Shown piece after piece: positions 25,373-33,638 of a stretch of DNA of 64,000 nucleotides. Under the pieces are notes generated by a model that was given only the letters and a program-made list of their open reading frames with translations, was not told the DNA's origin and searched no databases. This DNA comes from JANMAT01 sp031359995 (lineage in GTDB: Bacteria > Actinomycetota > Acidimicrobiia > Acidimicrobiales > Ilumatobacteraceae): NCBI GenBank assembly GCA_031359995.1, contig JANMAT010000075.1:106774-170773 (forward strand), written 5' to 3'. Positions within the stretch are counted from its first letter, which is position 1, and each line of letters begins with the position of its first letter. The translations under genes and the position numbers were made by a program.

Positions 25373-26221
25373 TCAGCCCAGATGCGCGACGGCGAACGAG
25401 GCCGCCTCGTCGAGGGCGCGCTGCGCTTCGGGCATCTCCTGGTGGTAGTGCCACGTGTGCCACAGCCCGTCCCACACGTCGAGGGCGACGTCGACGCCGG
25501 CGACGCGCGCCCGACGGGCGAACCGCACCGCGCCGGGGAGCAGCGCTTCGCCCGCGGCGATCTGCACGAGGGTGGGCGCCAGACCGTCGAGCCGATCGCG
25601 CCCGGGCGACACCCGCGGGTCGGCGGCGTCGGCGCCCCCCACGTAGGCGCGGCTCAGCGCGTCGCCGCCCCCGTGGTCGAGGTGCGGGCACAGCAGCACC
25701 AGCGCGCGGGGTACCGGGCCCTCACCGTCGGTCAGCCGTCGGGCCGCCGCCAGCGCCAGACCACCGCCGGCCGAGTCGCCACCCAGCGCGAACGGGCGCG
25801 CCGCGCCCACGGCCCGGGCCACCGTGACGACGTCGTCGATCGCCGCCGGCCACGGGTGCTCGGGCGCCAGCCGGTAGTCGACCGACACGACGCGCACCCG
25901 CTCGCTCAGGCGACCGGTGAGGGGCATGGCCACATCGGCGCTGCCCAGCACGTAGCCCCCGCCGTGGGCGTACACGAAGGTGGGCCCGTCGGCGGGCCCG
26001 GCCACCAGGCACGCCACCCCGTCGACGACGACACGCCGGTGGCGGGGCGGATCGCTGTCGTCCTCGCCCCACGCCGCGTGCACGGCGGCACGCCACGCGA
26101 CCACCGCGTCGTGGTCGCTCAGGTCGGGCACCGGTACGGGCAGGTGCAACGCGCCCGCCCGCGCGGCGCGGGCGGTGGCTTGTGGCGACAGGTGGCCGTC
26201 GCCGATGAAGTCGTCGGGCAC
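25373..26221 (-). CDS. Alpha/beta-hydrolase esterase, hormone-sensitive lipase family
   Basis: About 282 residues. The oxyanion box AHGGGYVLG, SVDYRLAPEHPWPAA and the nucleophile motif FALGGDSAGGGLAL define the bacterial HSL (acetyl-esterase) family; the catalytic His is expected in WDGLWHTWHYH near the C-terminus. It hydrolyses carboxyl esters, substrate unknown. GTG at 26221 leaves a 55-bp divergent spacer to the oxidase gene. The frame continues to 26308, but that would overlap the neighbour's start. It is convergent with the discoidin-like gene. Confidence 0.88.
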   Translation of the reverse strand: MPDDFIGDGHLSPQATARAARAGALHLPVPVPDLSDHDAVVAWRAAVHAAWGEDDSDPPRHRRVVVDGVACLVAGPADGPTFVYAHGGGYVLGSADVAMPLTGRLSERVRVVSVDYRLAPEHPWPAAIDDVVTVARAVGAARPFALGGDSAGGGLALAAARRLTDGEGPVPRALVLLCPHLDHGGGDALSRAYVGGADAADPRVSPGRDRLDGLAPTLVQIAAGEALLPGAVRFARRARVAGVDVALDVWDGLWHTWHYHQEMPEAQRALDEAASFAVAHLG

Positions 26222-26276
26222 GGTTCCATCGAAGCACCCGACCGCACGGGCGGCGCGCCGGGGCATGATGGCCGGC

Positions 26277-27521
26277 ATGGACGAGCACAACTGGGCCGGC
26301 AACGTCACCTACGGCGCGGCACGCCGACACGCGCCCACGGGTGTCGACGAGCTGCAGCGCGTCGTCGCCGGTGCGAGCCGCGTGCGCGTCCTCGGCTCGC
26401 GGCACTCGTTCAACGACATCGCCGACACCGACGGCGATCTCGTGAGCCTCGCCGCGCTGCCGTTGCGCTTCGAGCTCGACCCCGACCCGGCGGCGCCCAC
26501 CGTGACGGTGTCGGGGGGCACGCGCTACGGCGAGCTGGCGGTGGCCCTGCACGCCGCGGGGTACGCGCTCGGCAACCTGGCGTCGCTGCCGCACATCTCG
26601 GTGGCGGGGGCGTGCGCCACGGCCACGCACGGCTCTGGGGTCACCAACGCGAACCTGGCCGCCGCCCAGCGTGCCGTGGAGCTGGTGACGGCTGACGGTG
26701 AGCGCCGCACGGTCACGCGTGCCGACGCCGACTTCCCGGCGCTGGCCGTCGGCCTCGGGGCGTTCGGCGCCGTGATCGCGGTGACCCTCGCCGTGGAACG
26801 CACCTACAACGTGCGCCAGGTCGTGCACGAGCACCTGCCCCTGGCCGAGGCGCTGGCCCACTTCGACGAGATCATGGCCGGCGCGTACAGCGTGAGCCTG
26901 TTCACGACCTGGCGCACCGATGCCATCGACCAGGTGTGGTGCAAGCTGCGTGACGACGAGGAGGTCCCCGAACGATTCGGTGCGCGGCGCGCCGTGCGCG
27001 CACTGCATCCGGTCGCGTCGCTGTCGGCCGAACCGTGCACCGTGCAGCTCGCGGTGCCGGGACCGTGGCACGAACGACTACCCCACTTCCGGCTCGACTT
27101 CACGCCGAGCAGCGGTGACGAGCTGCAGTCGGAGCTGTTCGTCGACGCGGTGCACGGGCCCGACGCGCTGCGCACGCTCGCCGGTCTGGCCGACGTGCTG
27201 CGGCCCGTGGTGCAGGTGTCCGAGGTGCGCACCGTCGCGGCCGACGATCTGTGGCTCAGCCCGTGCTGCGGGCGGGACAGCGTGGCGTTCCACTTCACGT
27301 GGGTCCCGTCGTGGGAGGCCGTCGAACCCGTGCTGCGACGGTTGGAAGCGGCGTTGGCACCGTTCGGCGCGCGGCCCCACTGGGGCAAGCTGTCCACGAT
27401 GGATGCGGCCACGCTGCACGCGCGCTACCCACGCCTGGCCGATGCCGCCCAGGCGATGCGCCGCTTCGACCCGCACGGCTGCTTCCGCAACGCGTTCCTC
27501 GATCGTGTGCTGGCGGTCTGA
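26277..27521 (+). CDS. FAD-linked oxidase, alditol oxidase-like
   Basis: 414 residues. VAO/BBE-type flavoprotein: VLGSRHSFNDIADTDGDL carries His43, the covalent FAD attachment seen in Streptomyces alditol oxidase. LPHISVAGACATATHGSGV follows, and the ALO-type C-terminal domain ends in RFDPHGCFRNAFLDRVL. It oxidises polyols (xylitol, sorbitol) or aldonolactones with release of hydrogen peroxide. ATG 26277 is chosen; an ATG at 26265 is also in frame. It is divergent from the esterase and followed 70 bp later by a HAD hydrolase. With xylA at the left edge of the window it hints at pentitol/pentose use, but the genes are not linked. Confidence 0.88.
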   Translation: MDEHNWAGNVTYGAARRHAPTGVDELQRVVAGASRVRVLGSRHSFNDIADTDGDLVSLAALPLRFELDPDPAAPTVTVSGGTRYGELAVALHAAGYALGNLASLPHISVAGACATATHGSGVTNANLAAAQRAVELVTADGERRTVTRADADFPALAVGLGAFGAVIAVTLAVERTYNVRQVVHEHLPLAEALAHFDEIMAGAYSVSLFTTWRTDAIDQVWCKLRDDEEVPERFGARRAVRALHPVASLSAEPCTVQLAVPGPWHERLPHFRLDFTPSSGDELQSELFVDAVHGPDALRTLAGLADVLRPVVQVSEVRTVAADDLWLSPCCGRDSVAFHFTWVPSWEAVEPVLRRLEAALAPFGARPHWGKLSTMDAATLHARYPRLADAAQAMRRFDPHGCFRNAFLDRVLAV

Positions 27522-27590
27522 ACGGATCGGTCCGCCCGGGGGAACGCCCACCGGGCCGGTGACACCGAACGTCTTGTACCGTCGACAGAC

Positions 27591-28238
27591 GTGCCGCACG
27601 ATGCCTCGCTCCCCATCCGCCGTCACGCGCTGTTCGACTTCGGTGGACCGCTGCTGCTGACGCCGTTCGAGCTCCACGCTCCGGCCGCGGCCGAGCTCGG
27701 GGTACCGGTCGACTCGCTGCCGCGCGGCCCGTTCGATCCCGATGGCGATGCCCGCTGGCGGGCGTGGCAGGCGGGCGAGATCACCGAGCGCCAGTACTGG
27801 GCCGAGCGGGCCGCACGGGTGGACCGTGACACGGTCGCCTACATGAAGGCGTTCTACGAGCCGTCGGGCGATCACCTGGTGCGCGCCGAGACCACAGCGT
27901 TGGTGATCGAGGTGCAGGCGGCCGGCTTCCGTGCCGGCGTGCTGACCAACGACCTGTCGGCGTTCCACCCGCCGTCGTGGCGCGACCCGATCACCGTGCT
28001 CGGCCAGGTCGATCCGTTGGTCGACCTGTCGCTCACCGGCCACTTGAAGCCCGACCCGCGCGCCTACGCCGCTGCCATCCACGCGATGGGCGTGCCGGCC
28101 GACGACATCGTGTTCCTCGACGACCAACGTGCCAACGTCGCCGGTGCGGCGACGGCCGGCCTCCACGGTGTGTTCTTCGACCCCACCGATGTGGCGGGTT
28201 CGGTCGCCCGCTTCCGCTCCGTGTTGGCGGGGGCATGA
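27591..28238 (+). CDS. HAD-superfamily hydrolase (subclass IA)
   Basis: 215 residues. Motif I is LFDFGGPLLLTPFE: the nucleophile Asp is kept but the second Asp is Gly, as in the FDxGGV-type members related to the N-terminal domain of epoxide hydrolase. Motif II is GVLTNDLS, the Lys motif GHLKPDPRAY and motif IV VFLDDQRANV. A helical cap lies between about residues 25 and 95. Phosphatase or dehalogenase-like chemistry on a small molecule is likely; the substrate cannot be assigned. GTG at 27591 is the first credible start. Confidence 0.88.
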   Translation: MPHDASLPIRRHALFDFGGPLLLTPFELHAPAAAELGVPVDSLPRGPFDPDGDARWRAWQAGEITERQYWAERAARVDRDTVAYMKAFYEPSGDHLVRAETTALVIEVQAAGFRAGVLTNDLSAFHPPSWRDPITVLGQVDPLVDLSLTGHLKPDPRAYAAAIHAMGVPADDIVFLDDQRANVAGAATAGLHGVFFDPTDVAGSVARFRSVLAGA

Positions 28239-28267
28239 CCAGTGGGTCGACGCGGTCGCTGCCGCGC

Positions 28268-29231
28268 TCACCGAAGGCGCAGCAAGTTCCAGCGCAGCCC
28301 GTTCCAGCGCAGCCCGTCCCAGGTGCCGCCCGGACCGCCACTGGCCGAGAACGGCTTGCCCGACCACGAGTCGGCCCACGTCGCGGTCTTCCAACCGTTG
28401 GTGCCGAACTTGTTGCCGGTCCACGTGTGGCCCATCCAGGCGCCGCCCTGCCAGCTCGTGCCGGCGGCGGCTGCGGCCGCCCAGGCCGTGCTCGACCAGG
28501 CGTTGCCCTGCACGTCGATCTCGGCGGTGAGCTCGACGCCGTCGAGCGCCAGCGTGGCGTCGGCGCGGTCGCTCTGGATGGGGGCCGTGCCCGTGGTGGC
28601 CAGGGCCCTGCGACCTCGACCGGCCCGAGGCGAGCGGCACGGCGCCGCGCTGCAGCATGCCCTTGATCTGCGCCGGAGTGGCGCCTGGGGAGCGCTGGGC
28701 GAGCTGGGCGGCCAGGCCGGCCACCACGGCGGCGGCCTGCGAGGTGCCACTGCCCCGCTCGAACGGATCGCCGGTGGCGCTCGGCGCCAGGCTGTCGATG
28801 ACCGAGCCGGGTACGCGCAGGCCCTGCACGTCGACGGCGCGGTCCGGCGTGCCGCGATCGACGACGTCGGCCACCGACCAGTCGAGCGGTTTGGTCGAGC
28901 CGCGCAGGTCGGCGGCGCTCACGGCGACGACGTCGGGGTTGCGGGCGTCCGCGGCTGCGCCGACCTTGATGTTGACGACGCGGGCGCCGGGGGCGACACC
29001 GGTGTCGACGAGGGCGACGTCGACGCCCTCGCCGGCGTAGCCGCAGGCCCACAGATCGCGGGCGCCCGTCACCTCGGCGATCGCCTCGAGCGCACCGGTG
29101 TCGGTGGTCGTGGTGGACGCCGCGGTCGCCATCGGCTTGGCCGCCGAGGCCGGTGCCGCCGTCAACAGACCGGCGAGCAGGCCGGCCGTTGGCATCGTGC
29201 CCATCGCGTGGAGCCGGCGCCGTGCGCCCAT
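28268..29231 (-). pseudogene. Decayed subtilisin-family (S8) protease with internal deletions and a frameshift
   Basis: ATG 29231 has GGGAGG upstream and a normal signal peptide (LLAGLLTAAPASAAKP). Then comes GYAGEGVDVALVDTGVA with the catalytic Asp (about residue 76). The protein jumps immediately to PGARVVNIKVGAA and on to ADARNPDVVAVSAADLRG, so the segment with the catalytic His (GHGTHMAG) and the one with the oxyanion Asn (AAGN) are missing. The Ser box RGSGTSQAAAVVAG (about 164) remains. Near 28601-28630 the coding frame shifts. The rest (ALATTGTAPIQ, then a Trp-rich repeat region with WSSTAWAAAA and GLRWNGLRWN) continues in another frame to 28268. Only Asp and Ser of the triad survive, so no activity is expected. 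Confidence 0.85.
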
Positions 29232-29326
29232 CGAGCAGTTCCTCCCGTCATGGAGCGGTGTTGCTACCCAGGGAGGAATGGAGGGACCCGCTGCCTGGGG
29301 GCGACCTGGCCGCCTTCCAGGCCTGA

Positions 29327-31942
29327 TCAAGAGGTGGCGGTGCGACCGTTCACCGTGAACGTCGGTGGGGCGGCCAGCCACTCGGTGAACGCCGCCTCCG
29401 GCATCGGCCGGGCAAAGTGGTAGCCCTGACCGAGCTGGCAGCCCAGTGCGTCGAGACGGTCGGCCTGGAACCCGTGCTCGATGCCCTCGGCCACGGTGAG
29501 CAGCCGCAGGGTGTGGCCGATCTGCACGATGGTCTCCACGAACGACGGCTGGTCCTCGTCGGTGCGGATCATGTCGTCGACGAACGGTTGGGCGATCTTC
29601 AGGATGTCGACCGGCAGCTGGTAGAGCTGACTCAGCGACGAGTACCCGGTACCGAAGTCGTCGAGGGCGATGCGCACGCCGAGCTCCTTCAACTTGCGCA
29701 GGCTGGTCACCGCCACCTCGGGATCGGTGATCATCAGTCCCTCGGTCACCTCGAACACGAGCTGCGACGGCGGCACGCGGTAGGTGTCGAGGGTACGCCG
29801 GATGTCACCGGGCAGCGCCGACTCCATCAGGTCGCGCGCCGACAGGTTCACCGACACGTACAGGGGCGAGCCGTCCGACGCAGTGGGCTCCACCGTGGTC
29901 AGGTAGCGACACACCTCGTCGAGCACGACGCGGCCGATGGCCATGATGGCGCCCGACTCCTCGGCGATCGGGATGAACGCGCCGGGCATCAGCAGCCCGA
30001 GCGTGGGGTGCTCCCAGCGCACCAGCGCCTCGGCACCCACGACGGTGCCGCGAGCGAGGTCGATGATGGGCTGGTAGTGCACGACGAACTCACGGTTGGT
30101 GATGGCCCGGTTCAGTTCGAACGTGAGGTTGTAGCGGTGCACCGCCGCCTCGTGCAGCGACGCTTCGAACATGGCCACGCAGTGCTTGCCCCGACCCTTG
30201 GCTGCGTACATCGCGGTATCGGCGTTGCGCAGCACCTCGGCGGTGGTCTGCCCCCGTGCGGCCACGGCCACGCCGATGCTGGCGTTCACCGGCACCGACC
30301 GGCCCACCAGTGACACCGGCGCGCTCACCGCCTCGAGCAGGACGTGGGCGACGTGGTGGGCGTCGTGCGCGTCGCTGGCCTCGCGCAGCACGACGGCGAA
30401 CTCGTCACCGCCCAGGCGGGCGGCCAGGCCCCCGCGCGGCAGGGCATGACCGAGGCGACGGCCGAGGATCACGAGCAGATCGTCGCCGGCGGCGTGGCCC
30501 AGGCTGTCGTTCACCGTCTTGAAGTCGTCGAGGTCGATGAACAGCACCGCCACGGTGCTGCCGTCGGCGCTGGCGTTGGCCAGCGCCTCGGTCACGCTCT
30601 CGGTGAACAGCGTGCGGTTGGCCAGCCCGGTCAGGGCATCATGGGTGGCCTGGTGCGTGAGCTTGCGCTCGAGCTGGCGGAGCTGGTCGAGCGAGTGCTC
30701 GAGCCGGCCGTTCTCCAGGGCGACGGTCACGTTCGACGCCAGCGTCTCGAGCACGACGAGGTCTTCACGGTCGAAGCGGGCGACGTCGCCCAGCCGGTTG
30801 CCCACGATCATCACGCCGCAGGTGCGCCCGTCGTCGCGAAGGGGGGCGATGACGGCGTCGGTGAGGCCGCGTGCGATGAGGAACGGTCCGAGGGTTTCGT
30901 CGCCCAGCTCGTGGCCCACGTGCAGGGCGAGCGGTTCGTGCTCGAAGCGTTCCACGAGCGCCTGCAGATCGGAGCCGTCCAAGCGCAGGGTGCCGGCGGT
31001 CAGCCCGGCCGAGTCGGCCCGGGCGTGCAGGGCCTGCTCGTGCCCGCCGGGCACGTACACGAGCTCGGCGAAGCCGGCCCGGAACGCGGCGCGGGCGTGC
31101 GACAGCAGCTCGGTGAGGGCTGACTCGAGCTCGGGCGTCTGGTGGAGCAGCCGCGTGCTGTCGTGCAGGAACTCGAGCCCCTGATGGCGGCGGCGCTCGT
31201 TCACGTAGGCGTGGTTGGCGAGGTACAGCCCGATGGTGGGTACGAGCAGCAGCCACGCCTCGGACGGGTAGGCCGAGATCATGGCGACGGCGATGAGGCC
31301 GAGACTGGTCGAGATGAGCGCGGTGACCGCACCGAACACCAGTCCGGCGAGCAGCTGGCGATCGAACCAGCGCTGCTCCACGAGCGAGATCACCACGATC
31401 ACGAACGTGGCGGACAGCACCGTCGCCGTCATGGCCGATGCGCCGGCGGCCAGCGTCGACCGCGACCCGAGCGTGCCCGAGTGGTGGGCGATGGCCCGGA
31501 ACATCAGCACGGCGGCACCATCGGTGATGATGAACGACGCCACGTTGAACAGCAGCTTCACCGGCGGTTGCCGGCGATGAAAGGCCAGCACCAGCCCTCC
31601 GCCGATCACGTGGGCCAGCAGCAGCAGCGGCGTCGGCGCGAAGAACATCCCGAGCGTGAGCGGGATCTCGAACAGCGAGAAGGTGTGCGAGTTGCGGGTG
31701 AAGTGCAAGTGGACCGAGAGCACCTCAGTCGCGCCGAACAGCACCATCAGGCCGCCGAGCGCCATCCAATTGCTGTGCTCGCCGGCGTAGGCGCCGTCCC
31801 GATCGACGGTGGCCATGATCAGCGCAGCCAGGCCGGCCATGAGCCCGGTCAGCACGTACACCGGCAGCCACGACGAGATCGAGCGGGTCACGGACGAGGG
31901 CGCGACGGGGGATGCCGCACCACCGTCTTGTCGCTCGTTCAC
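29327..31942 (-). CDS. Membrane GAF-GGDEF-EAL protein (cyclic-di-GMP turnover)
   Basis: 871 residues. About seven hydrophobic segments (25-240), a GAF-like domain (about 265-410), GGDEF (about 440-600) with ARLGGDEFAVVL, and EAL (about 610-865). The EAL domain keeps VGAEALVRWEHP, YVSVNLSARD, LVFEVTE, ALDDFGTGYSSL, VAEGIEH and QGYHFARPM, so phosphodiesterase activity is plausible. The usual KID motif reads LKIAQPFV, losing the Asp after the metal-site Lys. No RxxD is found before GGDEF. GTG at 31942. It opens a cluster facing away from the decayed HxlR gene. The membrane and GAF modules make it a sensor of unknown signal. Confidence 0.92.
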   Translation of the reverse strand: MNERQDGGAASPVAPSSVTRSISSWLPVYVLTGLMAGLAALIMATVDRDGAYAGEHSNWMALGGLMVLFGATEVLSVHLHFTRNSHTFSLFEIPLTLGMFFAPTPLLLLAHVIGGGLVLAFHRRQPPVKLLFNVASFIITDGAAVLMFRAIAHHSGTLGSRSTLAAGASAMTATVLSATFVIVVISLVEQRWFDRQLLAGLVFGAVTALISTSLGLIAVAMISAYPSEAWLLLVPTIGLYLANHAYVNERRRHQGLEFLHDSTRLLHQTPELESALTELLSHARAAFRAGFAELVYVPGGHEQALHARADSAGLTAGTLRLDGSDLQALVERFEHEPLALHVGHELGDETLGPFLIARGLTDAVIAPLRDDGRTCGVMIVGNRLGDVARFDREDLVVLETLASNVTVALENGRLEHSLDQLRQLERKLTHQATHDALTGLANRTLFTESVTEALANASADGSTVAVLFIDLDDFKTVNDSLGHAAGDDLLVILGRRLGHALPRGGLAARLGGDEFAVVLREASDAHDAHHVAHVLLEAVSAPVSLVGRSVPVNASIGVAVAARGQTTAEVLRNADTAMYAAKGRGKHCVAMFEASLHEAAVHRYNLTFELNRAITNREFVVHYQPIIDLARGTVVGAEALVRWEHPTLGLLMPGAFIPIAEESGAIMAIGRVVLDEVCRYLTTVEPTASDGSPLYVSVNLSARDLMESALPGDIRRTLDTYRVPPSQLVFEVTEGLMITDPEVAVTSLRKLKELGVRIALDDFGTGYSSLSQLYQLPVDILKIAQPFVDDMIRTDEDQPSFVETIVQIGHTLRLLTVAEGIEHGFQADRLDALGCQLGQGYHFARPMPEAAFTEWLAAPPTFTVNGRTATS

Positions 31943-32030
31943 CGGTCACCTATCGGTAGAGCGCGCGCCGGCGTGAGTCGTCGCCCACCCTTGACGAGGG
32001 CTTGATGCGGGCGGTGATCAGTGGTCGGCG

Positions 32031-32286
32031 GCGACGCGTTCGGCCGTCATCGCGGTGGCCCGGTCGCTGTCGGTCGTCGGTGACCGGTGGACGATCCTGC
32101 TCCTGCGCGAGGCGTTGCTCGGCGTGCGTCGCTTCGACAAGGAGCCGTACCAGGAGCGTTCTCGAGCGCTTCGAGTACCGGCTCACCAGGAAGGGCCGCG
32201 ACCTGTTCCCGGTCATCACGTCGCTGGTGACGTGGGGCGACCGGTGGAACCCGTCGCGCGCCATCGTCGATCGCGACGAGACCTGA
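32031..32286 (+). pseudogene. Remnant of an HxlR-family winged-helix regulator
   Basis: Two conserved pieces of an HxlR regulator sit in different frames. From about 32031, RSLSVVGDRWTILLLREAL and GVRRFD match the first helices. The sequence then passes straight to KEPYQER, normally about 30 residues later in the wing, and after a one-base shift near 32160 continues as RFEYRLTRKGRDLFPVITSL to the stop at 32284-32286. The recognition helix and central turn are deleted, so no DNA-binding function is expected. It is convergent with the nitroreductase-like gene 5 bp away. Confidence 0.8.
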
Positions 32287-32290
32287 CGGG

Positions 32291-32947
32291 CTACAGGCTG
32301 TCGGCCAGCTGCGGCTTCTCGCGCAGCGAGCGCTTCAGCTCGGCCAGGCCCGGGAACGTGGCCACTTCCCACACGGCGTCCCACAACCGCAGCGCCTCCT
32401 CGCCGCGCGGCACGCGGCTGATGACGGGCCCGAAGAACGAGTGGCTGGTGCCGTCGCGGGCGAAGCTGATGATGGGCGTACCCACGTCCTTGCCGGTGCG
32501 GCCGAGCGCCTCGTCGGTCTCGGCCTGCAGCACCTCGTCCCAGCGGGCGTCGTTGGCGGCATCGAGGTAGCGGTCCTCGATGCCGACCGAGCGGAGGTAG
32601 TCGGGGAAGCCCGCTTCCCAGTGGTCCGTCATGTCGGTGCGGCGGCCCCGCACGTGGATGTCGCCACCGAACTGCGTGTAGAGCGCACCGATGCGGTCGC
32701 GGCCCTCGGCGTCACGCACGGCGGCGGCCACGCGCAGCAGCTTCTGCCCGGTGGTGTGGCCGGCGATGTAGCCGGGCGGGAAGTCGCGCTCGTAGTCCTT
32801 GCTGGCGTTCAGCAGCTTCAGGCTGATGAAGCGCCAATCGACCTTCAGGTTGCGCTGCCCGGCCACTTCGGCGACCCAACGCGAGGTGAGCCACGCCCAC
32901 GGGCACACCGGATCCCAAAAGAACTCGACGTCGTAGTGATCGCTCAC
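32291..32947 (-). CDS. Mycothiol-dependent nitroreductase-like DsbA-fold protein (Rv2466c family)
   Basis: 218 residues. Starts VEFFWDPVCPWAWLTSRWV: the CPWA active site and following Trp are those of the Rv2466c/FrnE-like group of thioredoxin-fold oxidoreductases, which in mycobacteria use mycothiol. The cis-Pro region GTPIISF and the helical insert (residues about 60-145) fit. GTG at 32947 has AGAGGA five bases upstream. The expected role is cytoplasmic redox or electrophile metabolism. Mycothiol use is inferred from the family and supports an actinobacterial host. Confidence 0.88.
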   Translation of the reverse strand: MSDHYDVEFFWDPVCPWAWLTSRWVAEVAGQRNLKVDWRFISLKLLNASKDYERDFPPGYIAGHTTGQKLLRVAAAVRDAEGRDRIGALYTQFGGDIHVRGRRTDMTDHWEAGFPDYLRSVGIEDRYLDAANDARWDEVLQAETDEALGRTGKDVGTPIISFARDGTSHSFFGPVISRVPRGEEALRLWDAVWEVATFPGLAELKRSLREKPQLADSL

Positions 32948-33032
32948 GGATGTCCTCTCGTGTAGCCGCCCCGTGCCGCATGGTACGTCCGCCGTTGGGA
33001 CCGTCCGCCATCGGCGCGTGGCAGCATGCGGC

Positions 33033-33635
33033 ATGCTCGTCGTGGGACTCACCGGAGGGATCGGGGTCGGCAAGACCACTGTGGCGCGGCTGCTCGCCGG
33101 CCATGGGGCGATCGTGGTCGACTGTGACGGCCTGGGCCGACGGGTGGTGGAGCCCGGTGGCCGCGCCTACGAGGCAGTGCTGGCTCACTTCGGTGACCAC
33201 CTGCGCATGGCCGACGGCACGATCGACCGGCCGAGTCTGGCCGCCATCGTGTTCAACAGCCCCGCCGCCCTGGCCCAGCTGAACGCCGTCACCCATCCGG
33301 CCATCGACGCCGAGATCGCCGCCGCCATCAAGGCGGCGCCCACCGGCGCCATCGTCGTGCTCGACATGGCGGTGCTGGTCGAGTCGAACCTGGGCGAGGG
33401 TCAGTACGACATCGTGCTGGTAGTGGAGGCGCCGGTCGAGGTGCGCCTCGACCGGTTGGAGGGCCGGGGTCTTCCCCGTGAGCAGGCCCGGGCCCGCATG
33501 GCCAGCCAGGCCACCGACGAGCAGCGTCGGGCCAAAGGCGACCTGTTCGTCACCAACGCCGACAGCGAGGCCGAGTTGGCCGTGGCGGTCGAAGCCGTGT
33601 GGGGCGACCTGCGGGCGCGGGCTGCGGCTCGCTGA
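33033..33635 (+). CDS. coaE: Dephospho-CoA kinase
   Basis: 200 residues. Last step of coenzyme A synthesis: phosphorylates the 3'-OH of dephospho-CoA. P-loop VGLTGGIGVGKTTVARLLA, substrate Asp in VVDCDGLGRRVVEPGG, HPAIDAEI and the lid RLEGRGLPREQARARMASQ are all present. No extra C-terminal domain is seen, unlike mycobacterial CoaE. ATG 33033 matches the family start. It is divergent from the nitroreductase-like gene (85 bp) and convergent with the membrane endonuclease/phosphatase gene (3 bp between stops). Confidence 0.96.
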   Translation: MLVVGLTGGIGVGKTTVARLLAGHGAIVVDCDGLGRRVVEPGGRAYEAVLAHFGDHLRMADGTIDRPSLAAIVFNSPAALAQLNAVTHPAIDAEIAAAIKAAPTGAIVVLDMAVLVESNLGEGQYDIVLVVEAPVEVRLDRLEGRGLPREQARARMASQATDEQRRAKGDLFVTNADSEAELAVAVEAVWGDLRARAAAR

Positions 33636-33638
33636 CGT

